Shown here: in pieces, positions 44,969-55,197 of the stretch
Numbering within the stretch: position 1 is the stretch's first letter
Layout: each line of letters begins with the position of its first letter
DNA from: Odontesthes bonariensis
Taxonomy: Eukaryota; Chordata; Actinopteri; Atheriniformes; Atherinopsidae
Direction: 5' to 3'
NCBI RefSeq assembly: GCF_027942865.1
Contig: NC_134509.1
Span: 8,942,754-9,006,753, forward strand
DNA length: 64,000 nucleotides
Made by a program: the position numbers and the translations under genes
The notes under the pieces: model-generated
Database searches by the model: none
Told to the model about the DNA's origin: nothing
What the model saw: the letters and a program-made list of their open reading frames with translations, nothing else

Positions 44969-45450
44969 AGAACAAACCTTCACCATGAGGACTTTCAGCA
45001 TGGAACCACTGATTGCAACTTTGGAGCACGAAGTTTCCTTTGATAGGAAAGATTCATGCAGCAGCTGGAGCATTGAAGACACAGCGTGAAGAGTGCCCAG
45101 ACCCAAGTGCCAATACAAACAGGGACATAGTGACAGGAAATGATTTTGTGGTCAACATCTTAAAAAAAACACACGTCTGCTCACTTTAAAAGAGCTGTTT
45201 TTGTAAGTAATGAAATGCTTGCTCGTTTGTTATTTTTTTCACACAAAGAGTTTTTTGCGGCAGTGTCTGTGAAAAAAACGAGGCATGTTTCAGGTTTTAC
45301 TGTCGTTTTACTTATCAACTTTGCTTCTTCGTTTTTTTAACAACAGAAATCCGACATTATCCAAACAGTTAAAGTCATATCCATGCCTATGTATGCACAG
45401 TGTAAACATACATATTCATTTGTGCTCTTTGCATTAAAAGAACAATTGTG

Positions 45451-45456
45451 AATAAA
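45451..45456 (+). terminator. Poly(A) signal of the CXC chemokine gene
   Basis: AATAAA about 480 bp after the stop codon, the first strong signal on this strand. Confidence 0.65.
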
Positions 45457-45718
45457 ATGTAATCCTTTCTAATTCCAGCAATGATTGCTTATTTTTTGAG
45501 TACAAAAACGTGATTTCATCAAACGCCTTGTCACTCAATGCAAAGTTCAAACCTTTTACTATGAGAAATAACAAAAGGGGATTTCTTTGTTGCAACATGA
45601 ACTGTGATGTTGACATTTGGGATTTAAATCACAACCTTGGAATGACTCAATCAACCTTGTTTGATTTGATATCACTTTTAAATAAAGCTGACTCTTTGGG
45701 GCTCCACCATCTCCTCCA

Positions 45719-45995
45719 GGATGGTGCAGCAGCGGTTAGATCTGTCACCTCACAGTAACTGGGTTTGGATCTCAACGGGATTTACATTTTCTCTCTGTGC
45801 CAAAGTGGGCTTTCTCCCATGAGCATGTGAAGCATATGGGTGTGCATGGCTATCCATCTCTGCGTTAACCCTGTGTTGGACTGGTGACCTGCAGTGGGTG
45901 CATCCCACTTCTTGCCTGATATAAAATGAATAGGCTCCAACCCCCTGCGACCCGAACAGGATAAAGCATGTGTGTAGAACGGACAGATGGATGGA
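45719..45995 (+). mobile_element. tRNA-derived SINE
   Basis: Head with Pol III boxes: A box around TGGTGCAGCAGCGGTTAG and B-box-like GGGTTTGGATCTC. The body includes GTGGGCTTTCTCC, GTGTTGGACTGGTGACCTGC and TAGGCTCCAACCCCCTGCGA. The tail is ATGGATGGA. This is a very common fish SINE layout; this copy is diverged. Confidence 0.85.
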
Positions 45996-46372
45996 TTTTC
46001 AAGTTGGACTCCCCATTGCTCTCGCTCCTCGTTATTTCTCTCCAAGAAAGGCATACAGAAAATTTCACTAATACTGCTTTCAAGAAGACATTTAAGAAAA
46101 CAGGTCAGTCTTGAAAAGTGGTGTGTGCCACAGAACACTACACTGGCTCCTCATATTCTGCGTAGCCCTCATCACAGAGGCACAAAAATCCTTTCCTTTG
46201 AGCTGAAATAGGGAAATAAGCATTTCTCGAGTTGCACCATGGAGGACGTTTTACAGTCAAATTTTCTGCAGAAGGACATCGCCATCTTCTGGGCATCGAT
46301 GCACACCATCTGAAACATCAGTTTGTGTGGCTTCAAAGGGTACCACTTCAGTCACAGCTGACGCTATCAGTG

Positions 46373-47208
46373 CAGTGTTGTATAGTAACGAAGTAAAAAT
46401 ACTTCACTACTGTACTTAAGTATATTTTGGAATACTTTGTACTTTCCTCGAGTTTAAAATTTTATGACAACTTTCACTTTTACTTCACTATATTTCCGAA
46501 CTTAATTGCATACTTTTACTCCAATACATTTTCATTGTTCGGTTTAGTTACTCGTTACAAAAAAAAGAGAGAGAGAAAAAACGCAACAGTGTTTTGACCC
46601 CATGCATGTTATGCCTGCCCAAAGACGTGGAAATTCTATCTTACAGAAACTCCCCTTTTTTAGGTTTTAAGGTAGTTTTACAAAAAAGTCTTCCTCTTCT
46701 GATGCCAGATAAGCTTCAGTTTTCTCCTATTTTTTCTTTAAATTTTGTTTATAATGATGGCAATAACAGTAGCAGCCTCTTTTGTTTAATTTTTTTCTTA
46801 ATGGTGTAATGTACGCCTCATTTTCAGCACTGACCTTACTTGAAGAAGAAAAACTTAAAGGTTCACAAAGTTTGTATTTTCTGTCTAAACCTGGTCTAAA
46901 TTTTGCCTGCACTTGGTTGTGTGTAGATTTTAAGTGTATTTGACCTTCAAAGTTTACCAAAATATAAAAAATGGCATTCAAACTGCATTTGCCTTGTTTA
47001 CTTTTTACTTATACTTTTCATTACATTACTTAAGTACATCTATTTTTACAGTAATTCTCATTCTTAAGTACAAGACGTTTCGGATACTTTAAGACTTTAA
47101 CTCAAGTAACATTTCAGTCAGTGACTTGGACTTTTACCAAAGTCATATTTTGGAGGGGTACCTATACTTTTACTTGAGTGTGAGATTTCAGTACTTTATA
47201 CAACACTG
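46373..47208. mobile_element. hAT-type MITE (836 bp)
   Basis: Termini CAGTGTTGTATA at left and the complement of TATACAACACTG at right. Flanks TATCAGTG and TACCAGTG form an 8-bp target duplication with one mismatch. AAGTA/TACTT motifs are dense near both ends. No transposase frame. Confidence 0.8.
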
Positions 47209-47216
47209 TACCAGTG

Positions 47217-48127
47217 TAACATCAGTCCAAAATTAAAGTTTTTCCATGTGTCATTCTCAAGCAAAACGATGGCTACCTTCCAGCCTTGTCAAATGATTAG
47301 GGATAGCAAGCAGTTGACGTGAAGCAATAGTTCATGTAATTAAATAAAAACATGTTGATTTCTGTCAGTGCTTTTGCAAAGGCTTCTCTGGAAATTCGGG
47401 AGTATTTTGTTGCATTTTTAAAAGGAACTCTCTGAAGTCTCTGTGAAAGAGTATAGTATTTCCTGTGTTTCCGTCCTGTTCTCTGCCGGCCAGATTTGGC
47501 CTTTTCTGAACTCACCCTTTTTTTCCTCTTTTTCCCTCCCTTTTCTTTTTGACCCTTTGGGTGAGCCGATCTTATCGTTCTGCCTTGAGATCCAAATAGT
47601 GAGCCATTACAGCTGTGAAGTCAAATCAACAAGGGAATGTTCTCCGGTTCAGTTTTGAGAGACTTGGCTTGTGATGACAGCACCAGCAGCCACAGACTGA
47701 ACCGCGGTCATGAAACCAGATGGGAGCCATGTGGTTTCATTTGGTTTTCATACCAAATGAGTTTTAAATGCACAAGCACAAACAGATAGAACATCTGGTC
47801 ATAACATTTTCATATTTTCATCAGCAAATTTTGACATTATGGTTGATTCTTTGAAATGCACACACTGAGTCAGCTTTCTTTGTCACTTTTGCCACAGTTA
47901 ATCTGTTCATATCAAGACAATACATTTTTCTTTGGTTTCCTGGGATGTTGCGTCTGGGGTTGCTTGGCTTGTTAATGAAAGGAGTCCCAGCTCTCTTAGA
48001 CCTAGGATTAATTGCCTAATTGGTCTGTATAGTGTTCTCCCAGCAGTATGGAGAGAGTTTGGATTTTTCCACGTTACTATCCAGCATTACTGATACTGTT
48101 AGGGCATTATTTTCTCCCCTTTTGTGT
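47217..48127. other. Stretch between the hAT MITE and the transposon nest
   Basis: About 900 bp. I see no gene, repeat or signal that I can assign. Confidence 0.6.
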
Positions 48128-48303
48128 CTAAATAGCAGTGTTGTGCCAGTTCACAGCTTTTCTGAACTAGTTCAAGTTCAGTTCATACATGCTCAAAGTG
48201 AACAGTTCACGTTCAAAGTTCACAATTTTAATTCTGAACTAGTTCAAAGTTCAGTTCATTTTACTTTTTTCGTGAGATATTCAAATAAATACTTTTTTTC
48301 ACA

Positions 48304-48717
48304 CTACGAGCTAGAAATCACTATACGTTCTTTGAAACTGCTCATTGTAGACATTTGCTCATGACACTGCATTTGTGGGTTTCTTACCAGGTGATGAAAC
48401 TTGCAGCAGTACAGACAAGGTAGACCAGTTGGCTGTGTCATTTGCGTTTGGGGTTGGCAGGGGGTCTTTTTTCCCTTTCCTCCCTTATAACCCTCGAGGG
48501 CGTGCATATATGCATTCAACTGGATGGGATGTTTTAACTCAATGTGCCGTTTCAAATTCGAGAAGGACGTTGTTGATGTCCTAACTTGTTTTTGCTGCGC
48601 AGGTGGACATATCTTACACAGAAAAGTAAGATTTTTGCCGTCGGGGTCTTGGTTTGCAAGAGTGTAAAATTGTTTTAAATGTTCATAAGGAGAATCGGTG
48701 TCTGTCTCCGTGCCATC
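48304..48717 (-). pseudogene. hAT transposase remnant: BED-type zinc finger exon
   Basis: Minus-strand reading contains SPYEHLKQFYTLANQDP, then CKICPPAQQKQVRTSTTSFS and NLKRHIELKHP. This gives Cx2C and Hx4H of a BED finger, the DNA-binding N-terminus of many hAT transposases. A start codon near 48768 is separated from it by a 10-A run that puts it out of frame. No RNase H-like catalytic domain follows before the terminus at 48136, so this is an internally deleted copy. Confidence 0.75.
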
Positions 48718-48771
48718 ACTTCCACTAGCCTTTTTTTTTTTATTGCAACGCTTTCACTCACTCTCGTCATT

Positions 48772-48815
<44 letters not shown>
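48772..48815 (+). repeat. (CT)n microsatellite
   Basis: Over 20 CT units inside the outer hAT element, in the putative leader of its transposase. Confidence 0.95.
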
Positions 48816-48818
<3 letters not shown>

Positions 48819-49042
48819 CCTCCAGCCCTCCGCGCGCAATTCATCACGGGTAACGTCGTTCGGAAGCCAGTATGTTATTCAACTATTCTCAGCCGGACAC
48901 TACGTTGCCCGCAATGCATTGCGCACACAATGTCAAAACCATTTCTGTCTGGTGATACATGATTTAAGCGGCACCAGCGAGAATACAATGGAAGCAAATC
49001 GTAATCAAAATTCAAATTCAAATGCATTATCAGAAATGCTTT

Positions 49043-50225
49043 TGTAACCGATTCTTGCGTCACTCCACGGTGTTAGGACTGACCAAATAACCCCTTGACT
49101 CTGCGTTGTGTATTTTTAATGAAGACAAGGAGTTTCTGGACAGTGGACACTTTATTTCCTGCGTGGGAACATAAGTTTGCATCAGTGCAGTTGGTTTAGC
49201 TTCACACAGCACACTCTGACGCAGCTTTCACAGACTGGCCCAAATTACAGTAACAATATTCACAATGTACAATAAAGAAAATAATAATAAATGGTGTACC
49301 TGCGTGGGAACATAAGTTTGCATCAGTGCAGTTGGTTTAGCTTCACACAGCACACTGCAACAGAGCGTCACGTTAGCATTTAAGGCTGATTCATACTCGG
49401 CGCAACCTCGCTCATACTAGCTGGTCGCAAATGGCGCAAACGGTCACGTGTCCCAAAATTCCGCCACGCCCCCCTTCGCAAGCTAGAAAATCCTCGCGCG
49501 GCGCAAGGTCGCGCACACAACTTTTTTTCTGACTTCGCGCGCGCTCAACCGGAAACAGCTGACCAAGAAAAAGAAAAAATGAACACTGCAGAGACCGCGG
49601 TGACCGAGAGGATGCGCCTCTACAAACATCTGTACGACACGTCTATGAAGTTACACTGGGACAACGTTTGACAAAGTTCGTCTTGTTGCAAAGGACGAAC
49701 AATCCACCATCTCTTCTGTTTTTGCCGCAGCCGCTTAGCTCTGAGATACATATACAGTTCTACACCCAGAGTAAATTCATTCCGCATCAGATGTGCCAGC
49801 CTCTGCTGACGTGACACCACAGGTGGCATTGTGTATGCTTTCTTTGTATGCTTTTCAGCTTGTTTCCTCAACAGTGACGCTCGCTGGTCTGGAGAGAACT
49901 GCAAATGTGACGCATACTCGGCGCAAACTGCGCTTATGAGCTGAAGGAACTGTGAAGGGGCTGGCGCTTTCGATGACGTCATTAATGGTTCTCGAGCCAG
50001 AACAGTTGCGCGTTTGCGCCGAGTAAGAATCAGCCTTTAGCGTTAGCGTGTATCGTTCTATGCTCTGTGCTGAAAAACGCGACTCACCTCTGACGCAGCT
50101 TTCACAGACTGGCGCGGATTAACGGAGCCAGCAGCATATAACCAGCCACACCGAGAGGGGGCGCAACTTCCCCACTGTACCCATACACAAAGCAAGTGGA
50201 ACTCTACAACTTAAACCTTGTTACA
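49043..50225 (-). repeat. 3' LTR of the gypsy element, enlarged
   Basis: 1183 bp. The first 138 and last about 140 bases match the 5' LTR with two substitutions that I can count. The extra middle contains an imperfect tandem duplication (the segment from about 49157 recurs from 49299) and the Harbinger MITE at 49383-50036. Confidence 0.88.
49383..50036 (-). mobile_element. Harbinger-like MITE inside the 3' LTR
   Basis: Termini AGGCTGATTC.TACTCGGCGCAA are inverted over about 23 bp, with TTA duplicated on both sides (49380-49382, 50037-50039), as for PIF/Harbinger. A minus-strand frame (49620-49982, 120 codons) ends with LRAKRLRQKQKRWWIVRPL, similar to the start of Harbinger nuclease proteins. 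It is a partial transposase, so the copy is non-autonomous. Confidence 0.8.
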
Positions 50226-50234
50226 TTCCCCCCT
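50226..50234 (-). other. Polypurine tract of the gypsy element
   Basis: AGGGGGGAA on the coding strand directly abuts the 3' LTR, where plus-strand DNA synthesis would start. Confidence 0.8.
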
Positions 50235-50700
50235 GCTGAATTCCACTTGCACCCATAAAAAAAAATAAACAGGTACACCACTACAACCAGGAGAGAAACA
50301 GAGAACAAAAACACAAACATTATATACAGTTCCTAATAGCTCATCCACAGCTATCGAAATGTGATCATTCAGCTCAGCAATCCCAGACAGTACAGTTACA
50401 ATGAAATTCCAGTCAGAGGACTATTCACAAAAGAATCAGTATAAAAAGAAGTTGGCCAGACCCCTTCATCACACATGCGGGAAGCAAAAAAAATAAAAAT
50501 ATGCCCATTACATATTTCACTATATTGTAACTGTATGTCATTCTGATACAACTAAAGCACAACAAAAGCATTCTCACAGTTATGAAACTCCAATTTCCAT
50601 TTCAAACACTATAAAATTAACTTTTGCTCTACAGGACTCAAACCTTTACAGTCCTCTGGTGCATTATCTCAATCAATCTAGAGACAGGTTTAAGTAACCT
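50235..50700 (-). other. Gypsy stretch between integrase and the polypurine tract
   Basis: AT-rich, no envelope-like frame and no other coding signature. Confidence 0.6.
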
Positions 50701-52137
50701 TCACACCCTCGATCTAGCATGAGTCCGTCCCACCCCGTCAACAACAGATTGGTCTCCAGTGGGAGCATCGGTTTCAGGTGAGCCAAGAACCTTAACCAAA
50801 GGCAGACATTCTGTTTCACATTCAACGGGTCTCACGGACACGACCAGGTCGGACCGTTGATCATCACCGGGAGACTGTTCTGGTACATCAGAGTCAACCG
50901 TGGGGACACAATTAGAGGGCGGATGATCCTCCACAGTAGTGCCTTCCAGTTGAACACACTCAGTCATCAGCAACTCGTCGGACACCTCAGACTGTAAGTC
51001 AGAAACCCAAGCTCTTGTCCTGTAGTCAGCAGATGCCACAGACACATCACAGACAGCTTCTCCATCAACCATCAGCGAGCCAGAGTCAGCCGACACACTC
51101 CCTTCATCCTGAAATGAGTCATCCCCGAGGGGGAGAAAGTTCACTGGCATAATCAGGTTGCGGTGTACAACCTTCCTCTGTCCTGTGACAGCATTCTGCA
51201 GCTTAAAGGTGTGACTCGTGTCATTCTTGTCAACAACTGTGTAGACAACACTCTCCCAGCGATCGGCAAGTTTTCTTTTGCCACGCCCCTTTTTGTTGGC
51301 CAAAAGGACGCGGTCACCAACCTCCAGAGGGGATCCCCTAACTTTCTGGTTATAGAGATCTGTGTGGCGCTGCAACTGTCTACACGCCGTCTCTCGTGCA
51401 ATGTCTACAGCCTCCTTGAGGTCTTTCCTCAATGTCTGAACATATCGATCATAATCTGTGATGTCATGATGGTCAATGACTGAACCAAAGATTACATCAA
51501 TAGGGAGTCTCGGCACCCTGCCAAACATTAACAGAAATGGCGCATAGCCAGTTGTCTCATGGACGGTGCAGTTGTATGCAAACGTGAGGGCTTTCAGCAT
51601 ATCAGGCCACCTCTGCTTAGCTCTCGGGGGTAAAGCACGAATCATATTGCCCAAAGTGCGGTTCATCCTCTCACAGGACCCGTTTCCCATTGGGTGATAT
51701 GGAGTTGTATGGGACTTCTGGACACCAGCAACACTTAACAGTTCTGAAATTAGCGTGCTCTCAAAATTTGCTCCCTGATCAGAGTGCAATCGTGTGGGAA
51801 AGCCGTAGATGCAAAAGTAATTATGCCACAGTTGGTGCGCCACTGCCTTGGCAGACTGATTGGGGCATAAAAAGGCATGTGCCATCTTTGTAAAGTGGTC
51901 AGTTACCACAAGCACATCCACTGATTTGTTTGCAGAGTCTTCCGCCGACCAAAAGTCGATGCAAACCAGTTCAAGGGGCTCAGACGTCTTGATGTTCCCC
52001 AATGGTGCTCTGGCCTCCGGCTCAGGCGACTTGCTAATAACGCATCGCTTGCAGCAGTGCACATACTCTGCCACCTGTTTAGCCATGCCAGGCCAGTGAA
52101 ATCTTTCCCGGGCAAGATAAAGGGTTCTTCGTTGGCC
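50701..52137 (-). pseudogene. Gypsy pol: integrase catalytic core and C-terminus
   Basis: Same frame as the preceding segment, after the nonsense codon. It shows CCKRC of the zinc module and the DDE triad: LVCIDFWS, RLHSDQGANF and GNGSCERMNRTL. A long acidic C-terminal tail follows. No chromodomain is visible. It ends about 470 bp before the 3' LTR. Confidence 0.83.
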
Positions 52138-53100
52138 TTAGTGACCCGCTTCATCATGAACCCCCTTCAGAACAGCAGAGCGTAGGGCCGGTGGAACAAC
52201 ATACAGGTAGGTTTTAGCCTTTGTTACCGGATTCTTAGAGACTCTATACAGTACACCATTTTTCACAGTCAACTTGGTCCATATTCTCAGAAGTCTCTTT
52301 GTATCAGCTGCATCATTAGCTCGCTCTCTCCTCGACGGTCTCCGGCCCCTGTCCACATAGAAGATCACCCTACACAGGGCATCATTAGACCGCTGCTGCC
52401 TCCCTAGCTCTTCATGTGATAAGATTTCAGAATCAGATTGATTTGACGTGAACACAGTCTGGGAGAACTGAGGCAAGAGGAGAGCATGTGGCCACACCTT
52501 GGACTCATGTTCTGTATGAACTTGGAAGACAGCTCCCACCTCAGAAGATGTCATTCCCCCAGCCTGCACAACAGCTGTGCACTGAGAAATACTAGGCTGG
52601 TCATTGTCTGGGGTCTTATCATCTGAGTGAACAGTCCATCTGAAGGCCTCCTGTACTCCACCCGTGGCAACTGCCTCTGCCTCAGCCAGAAGATCATGAT
52701 AAGGCACTCTTATCAAGCGATGGGAGGCACTGGGCTGCACAAAGGGTTCCCTACTCAATGCATCAGCAACTACATTCTTAGGACCAGGAATATATTTTAT
52801 GTCAAACTGGAAGGGTGCTAGCTTTGCAATCCACCTCTGCTCGCATGCGTCCAATCTTGGCTTAGACAGTATGTAAGTCAGAGGGTTATTATCTGTCCAA
52901 GCTGTAAACGGATGACCCCTCAACCAATGATGAAACTTATCACACACCGCCCACTTCAACGCAAAGAACTCCAGCCTATGTGCTGGATACTTGGACTGTG
53001 CGTGACTGAGTGTCTTACTGGCAAAGGCGACTGGCCTAGATAGAAGCCCCAGCAGGAACTTGAGACAGCACTGCACCAAGGCCACTGCTGGAAGCATCAA
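52138..53100 (-). pseudogene. Gypsy pol: RNase H and integrase N-terminus
   Basis: It contains RPVAFASKTLSHAQSKYPAH, the RNase H Asp in FTAWTDNNPLTYIL, and the connection to integrase. It ends inside the integrase zinc-binding HHCC module after the Hx4H pair (HDEAGH), where an in-frame TAA (52138-52140) truncates it. Confidence 0.82.
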
Positions 53101-54010
53101 CAGATAGAAGGAAGGGCTCCTGAAAGTTTGGATGAGTCAGGAGCACTCGATCCAACAACGACTGCTTCAACTCATAAAAAGCTGTCCTGCATTCATCTGT
53201 CCAATCCTCCTCACACAGCTTTGTACGCACCAGCCGGCACCTTCTCTTTGGACCACGAGGACCTTTATCCCCAGATGTTAGCCGGAACAGAGGTCTCGCA
53301 ATAGATGAACAGTTCTGAATGAATTGTTGGTAGAACATCACCATTCCCAGAAATGAGCGTACTCTCTTTTGGGATGGAACACTTGAACCTTCTTCCATGA
53401 GGTCTGATTCCGTAAGGGATGTAATGGATGCTATTTTGTCAGGGTCTGACCTTATTCCTTCAGCATCAATGATGTGCCCCAGGAATTTCACGGACCGCCT
53501 CAGGAAGTGGCACTTCTTTGGCGCCAACTTGAGATTGTGAGTCTGCAATCTCTGGAAAACCATATGCAAGCGCTGCAGTGCCACTTCTTCTGTGGGGGCA
53601 AAAACCAGGACATCGTCAAGATAACACAGCACACTAAGGAAGTTCTGATCTCCAAAAATGCCCAACATCATCCTCATAAAGGTGGCCGGACTGTTGCATA
53701 ATCCTTGTGGCATACGATTGTACTCGTATAAACCAAACGGTGACGTAAATGCTGTGTACTTACGATCCTGCTCATGCACCTCCACATTGTAATAGCCTGA
53801 AGTCAGATCCATTGTCGAGAAAAATCCGTTTCCTCCTAAAGCAGCCAGCGCATCGGCCGGATGCGGAAGAGGGTGAGCATCTTTGACAGTTCTAGCGTTA
53901 AGCCAGCGAAAGTCATTACAAATTCTTAAATCACCAGTCCTTTTCCAAACCAAGACCAATGGTGATGCAAACTCACTGCAAGACTTTCGAATTATTTCAC
54001 GTTCCTCCAT
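53036..54010 (-). pseudogene. Gypsy pol: reverse transcriptase and start of RNase H
   Basis: Clear RT fingers and palm: SPLVLVWKRTGDLRICNDFR, LDVTSGYY-like FSTMDLTSGYYNVEV, MPQGLCNSPATF, and the catalytic YLDD in VLCYLDDVLVF. It ends in the first RNase H motif VDASSSGLGAVLS, where the frame is lost near 53050. Confidence 0.85.
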
Positions 54011-54015
54011 TTCAT

Positions 54016-54606
54016 TCAGAGCCTGTCATAATGAGTTGGTGGCATACGTCGGCATGGTAACCGGAATGGCTTGTCATCCACCACTCGAATCCGATGGAGA
54101 CAGCCTTTAGCCTTGCCGCAATCTAGCTTGTCTCTCGTGAAAATGGACTTGAACTGAGCTATGAGGTTGACCAGATGCTCTTTGCTAGCTGTTGACACTT
54201 CACATGAGTCGATATCAATATCAGACAGCCTCAGATCTTGCTGCACTGCATGTAAAGAGCTACTGCCACCTGTCACTTGCTGTGAAGATGGATGATCTGG
54301 CAGAGTAGAGACATCAGTGACAAGACTCTGCTCATCATGGCACTGTGCCAAGTCAGTCGGCAGTTTTTACAGGGAGCCACCCCTCACTGTTCAGATGTGC
54401 CACTGTTCTCCCGACCATAACTGATCTTAGCCCTGACCTTGCTGCTGTGGGTTCTATTACTACAGTACTGCCCACTTCCTCACTATTTACTAGCTGCAGT
54501 CGGCCCCAAACCAGGTGCTCAGTCAAAGGCTCTAAGGTGATGGCTCTCTTTATCTTGACAGTTCCAATCTTATCACCACCACTCTCTGGAACCGCCACTT
54601 TCGACA
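54016..54606 (-). pseudogene. Gypsy pol: protease-RT linker and start of RT, frame-shifted
   Basis: Two frames (54353-54607 and 54016-54351) cover the spacer. The second ends with the RT N-terminal segment KPFRLPCRRMPPTHYDRL. Frame changes occur near 54355 and again near 54013. Confidence 0.65.
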
Positions 54607-55197
54607 TTAAAAACTGTGTACATTTTTATCAGCCATATCCTCAGCATTCAAAGTTTTGCTGCATTTCTTCCCCAAATCACCTTTTCCCTTAAGGTGATCA
54701 ACCAAATGCCTCATAAGGTTGCTGCCCACAATAAGGTCCTCACCCTGTCCTGCAACCACTAGCATAGGCACAACAACTTTGCAGCCATACATCTCCACTG
54801 TAACATCACACACACCTGTTGGAATGGTTCTTGAACCACCACAACCAATCAGGACGACGTCAGTGGGTTGCAAGGTGGGAGTCTGCAATACTGCATGATG
54901 TAACAGCTGTGGCATCAGATTGGTGCTGAGAGTACAGGCCATGGAGCCACTATCAAGCATTGCTTTAACAGAAACTTTGCCACCTAGAGTCACATTTTCA
55001 TAGAACAGTTCGTCATGCTGTTTTAATCTGTGGGTGTTCTGAAGTACTGGTCGACGTCCTAACTGTCGTTCCTCACAAACGGTGTGGTATATAGACTCCA
55101 AGTCATCAAAATCAGTCTCTTCAGGGGCAACTTCAGGCCTAACACTTGCCCCCTCCACATGTAGGCCAACTAGTTTCCCAGCTGCTGGGCAGCTGAT
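54607..55197 (-). pseudogene. Gypsy pol: aspartic protease segment
   Basis: Opens in the -1 frame of gag. It contains the retropepsin active-site motif LDSGSMACTLS (Asp-Ser-Gly) and a flap-like IGCGGSRTIPTG, then LIVGSNLM. The frame closes at 54607 and the following polyprotein segment continues in another frame, so a frameshift has occurred near 54610. Confidence 0.8.
55124..55179 (-). promoter_or_regulatory. Programmed -1 ribosomal frameshift signal (gag to pol)
   Basis: The slippery heptamer G GGA AAC (55179-55173) sits in the gag frame directly before the TAG stop (55172-55170). After a 5-base spacer, GGCCTA (55167-55162) pairs with TAGGCC (55141-55136). The loop sequence GGGGCAA (55152-55146) pairs with TTGCCCC (55130-55124) further on, forming an H-type pseudoknot. 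The pol frame is the -1 frame and is open from 55197. Confidence 0.85.

Noticed and set aside
48679..49047. 122-codon plus-strand frame including LSLSLS
   Set aside because: The middle is the (CT)n microsatellite and the end is the terminus of the P-like element. It is antisense to the hAT BED exon.
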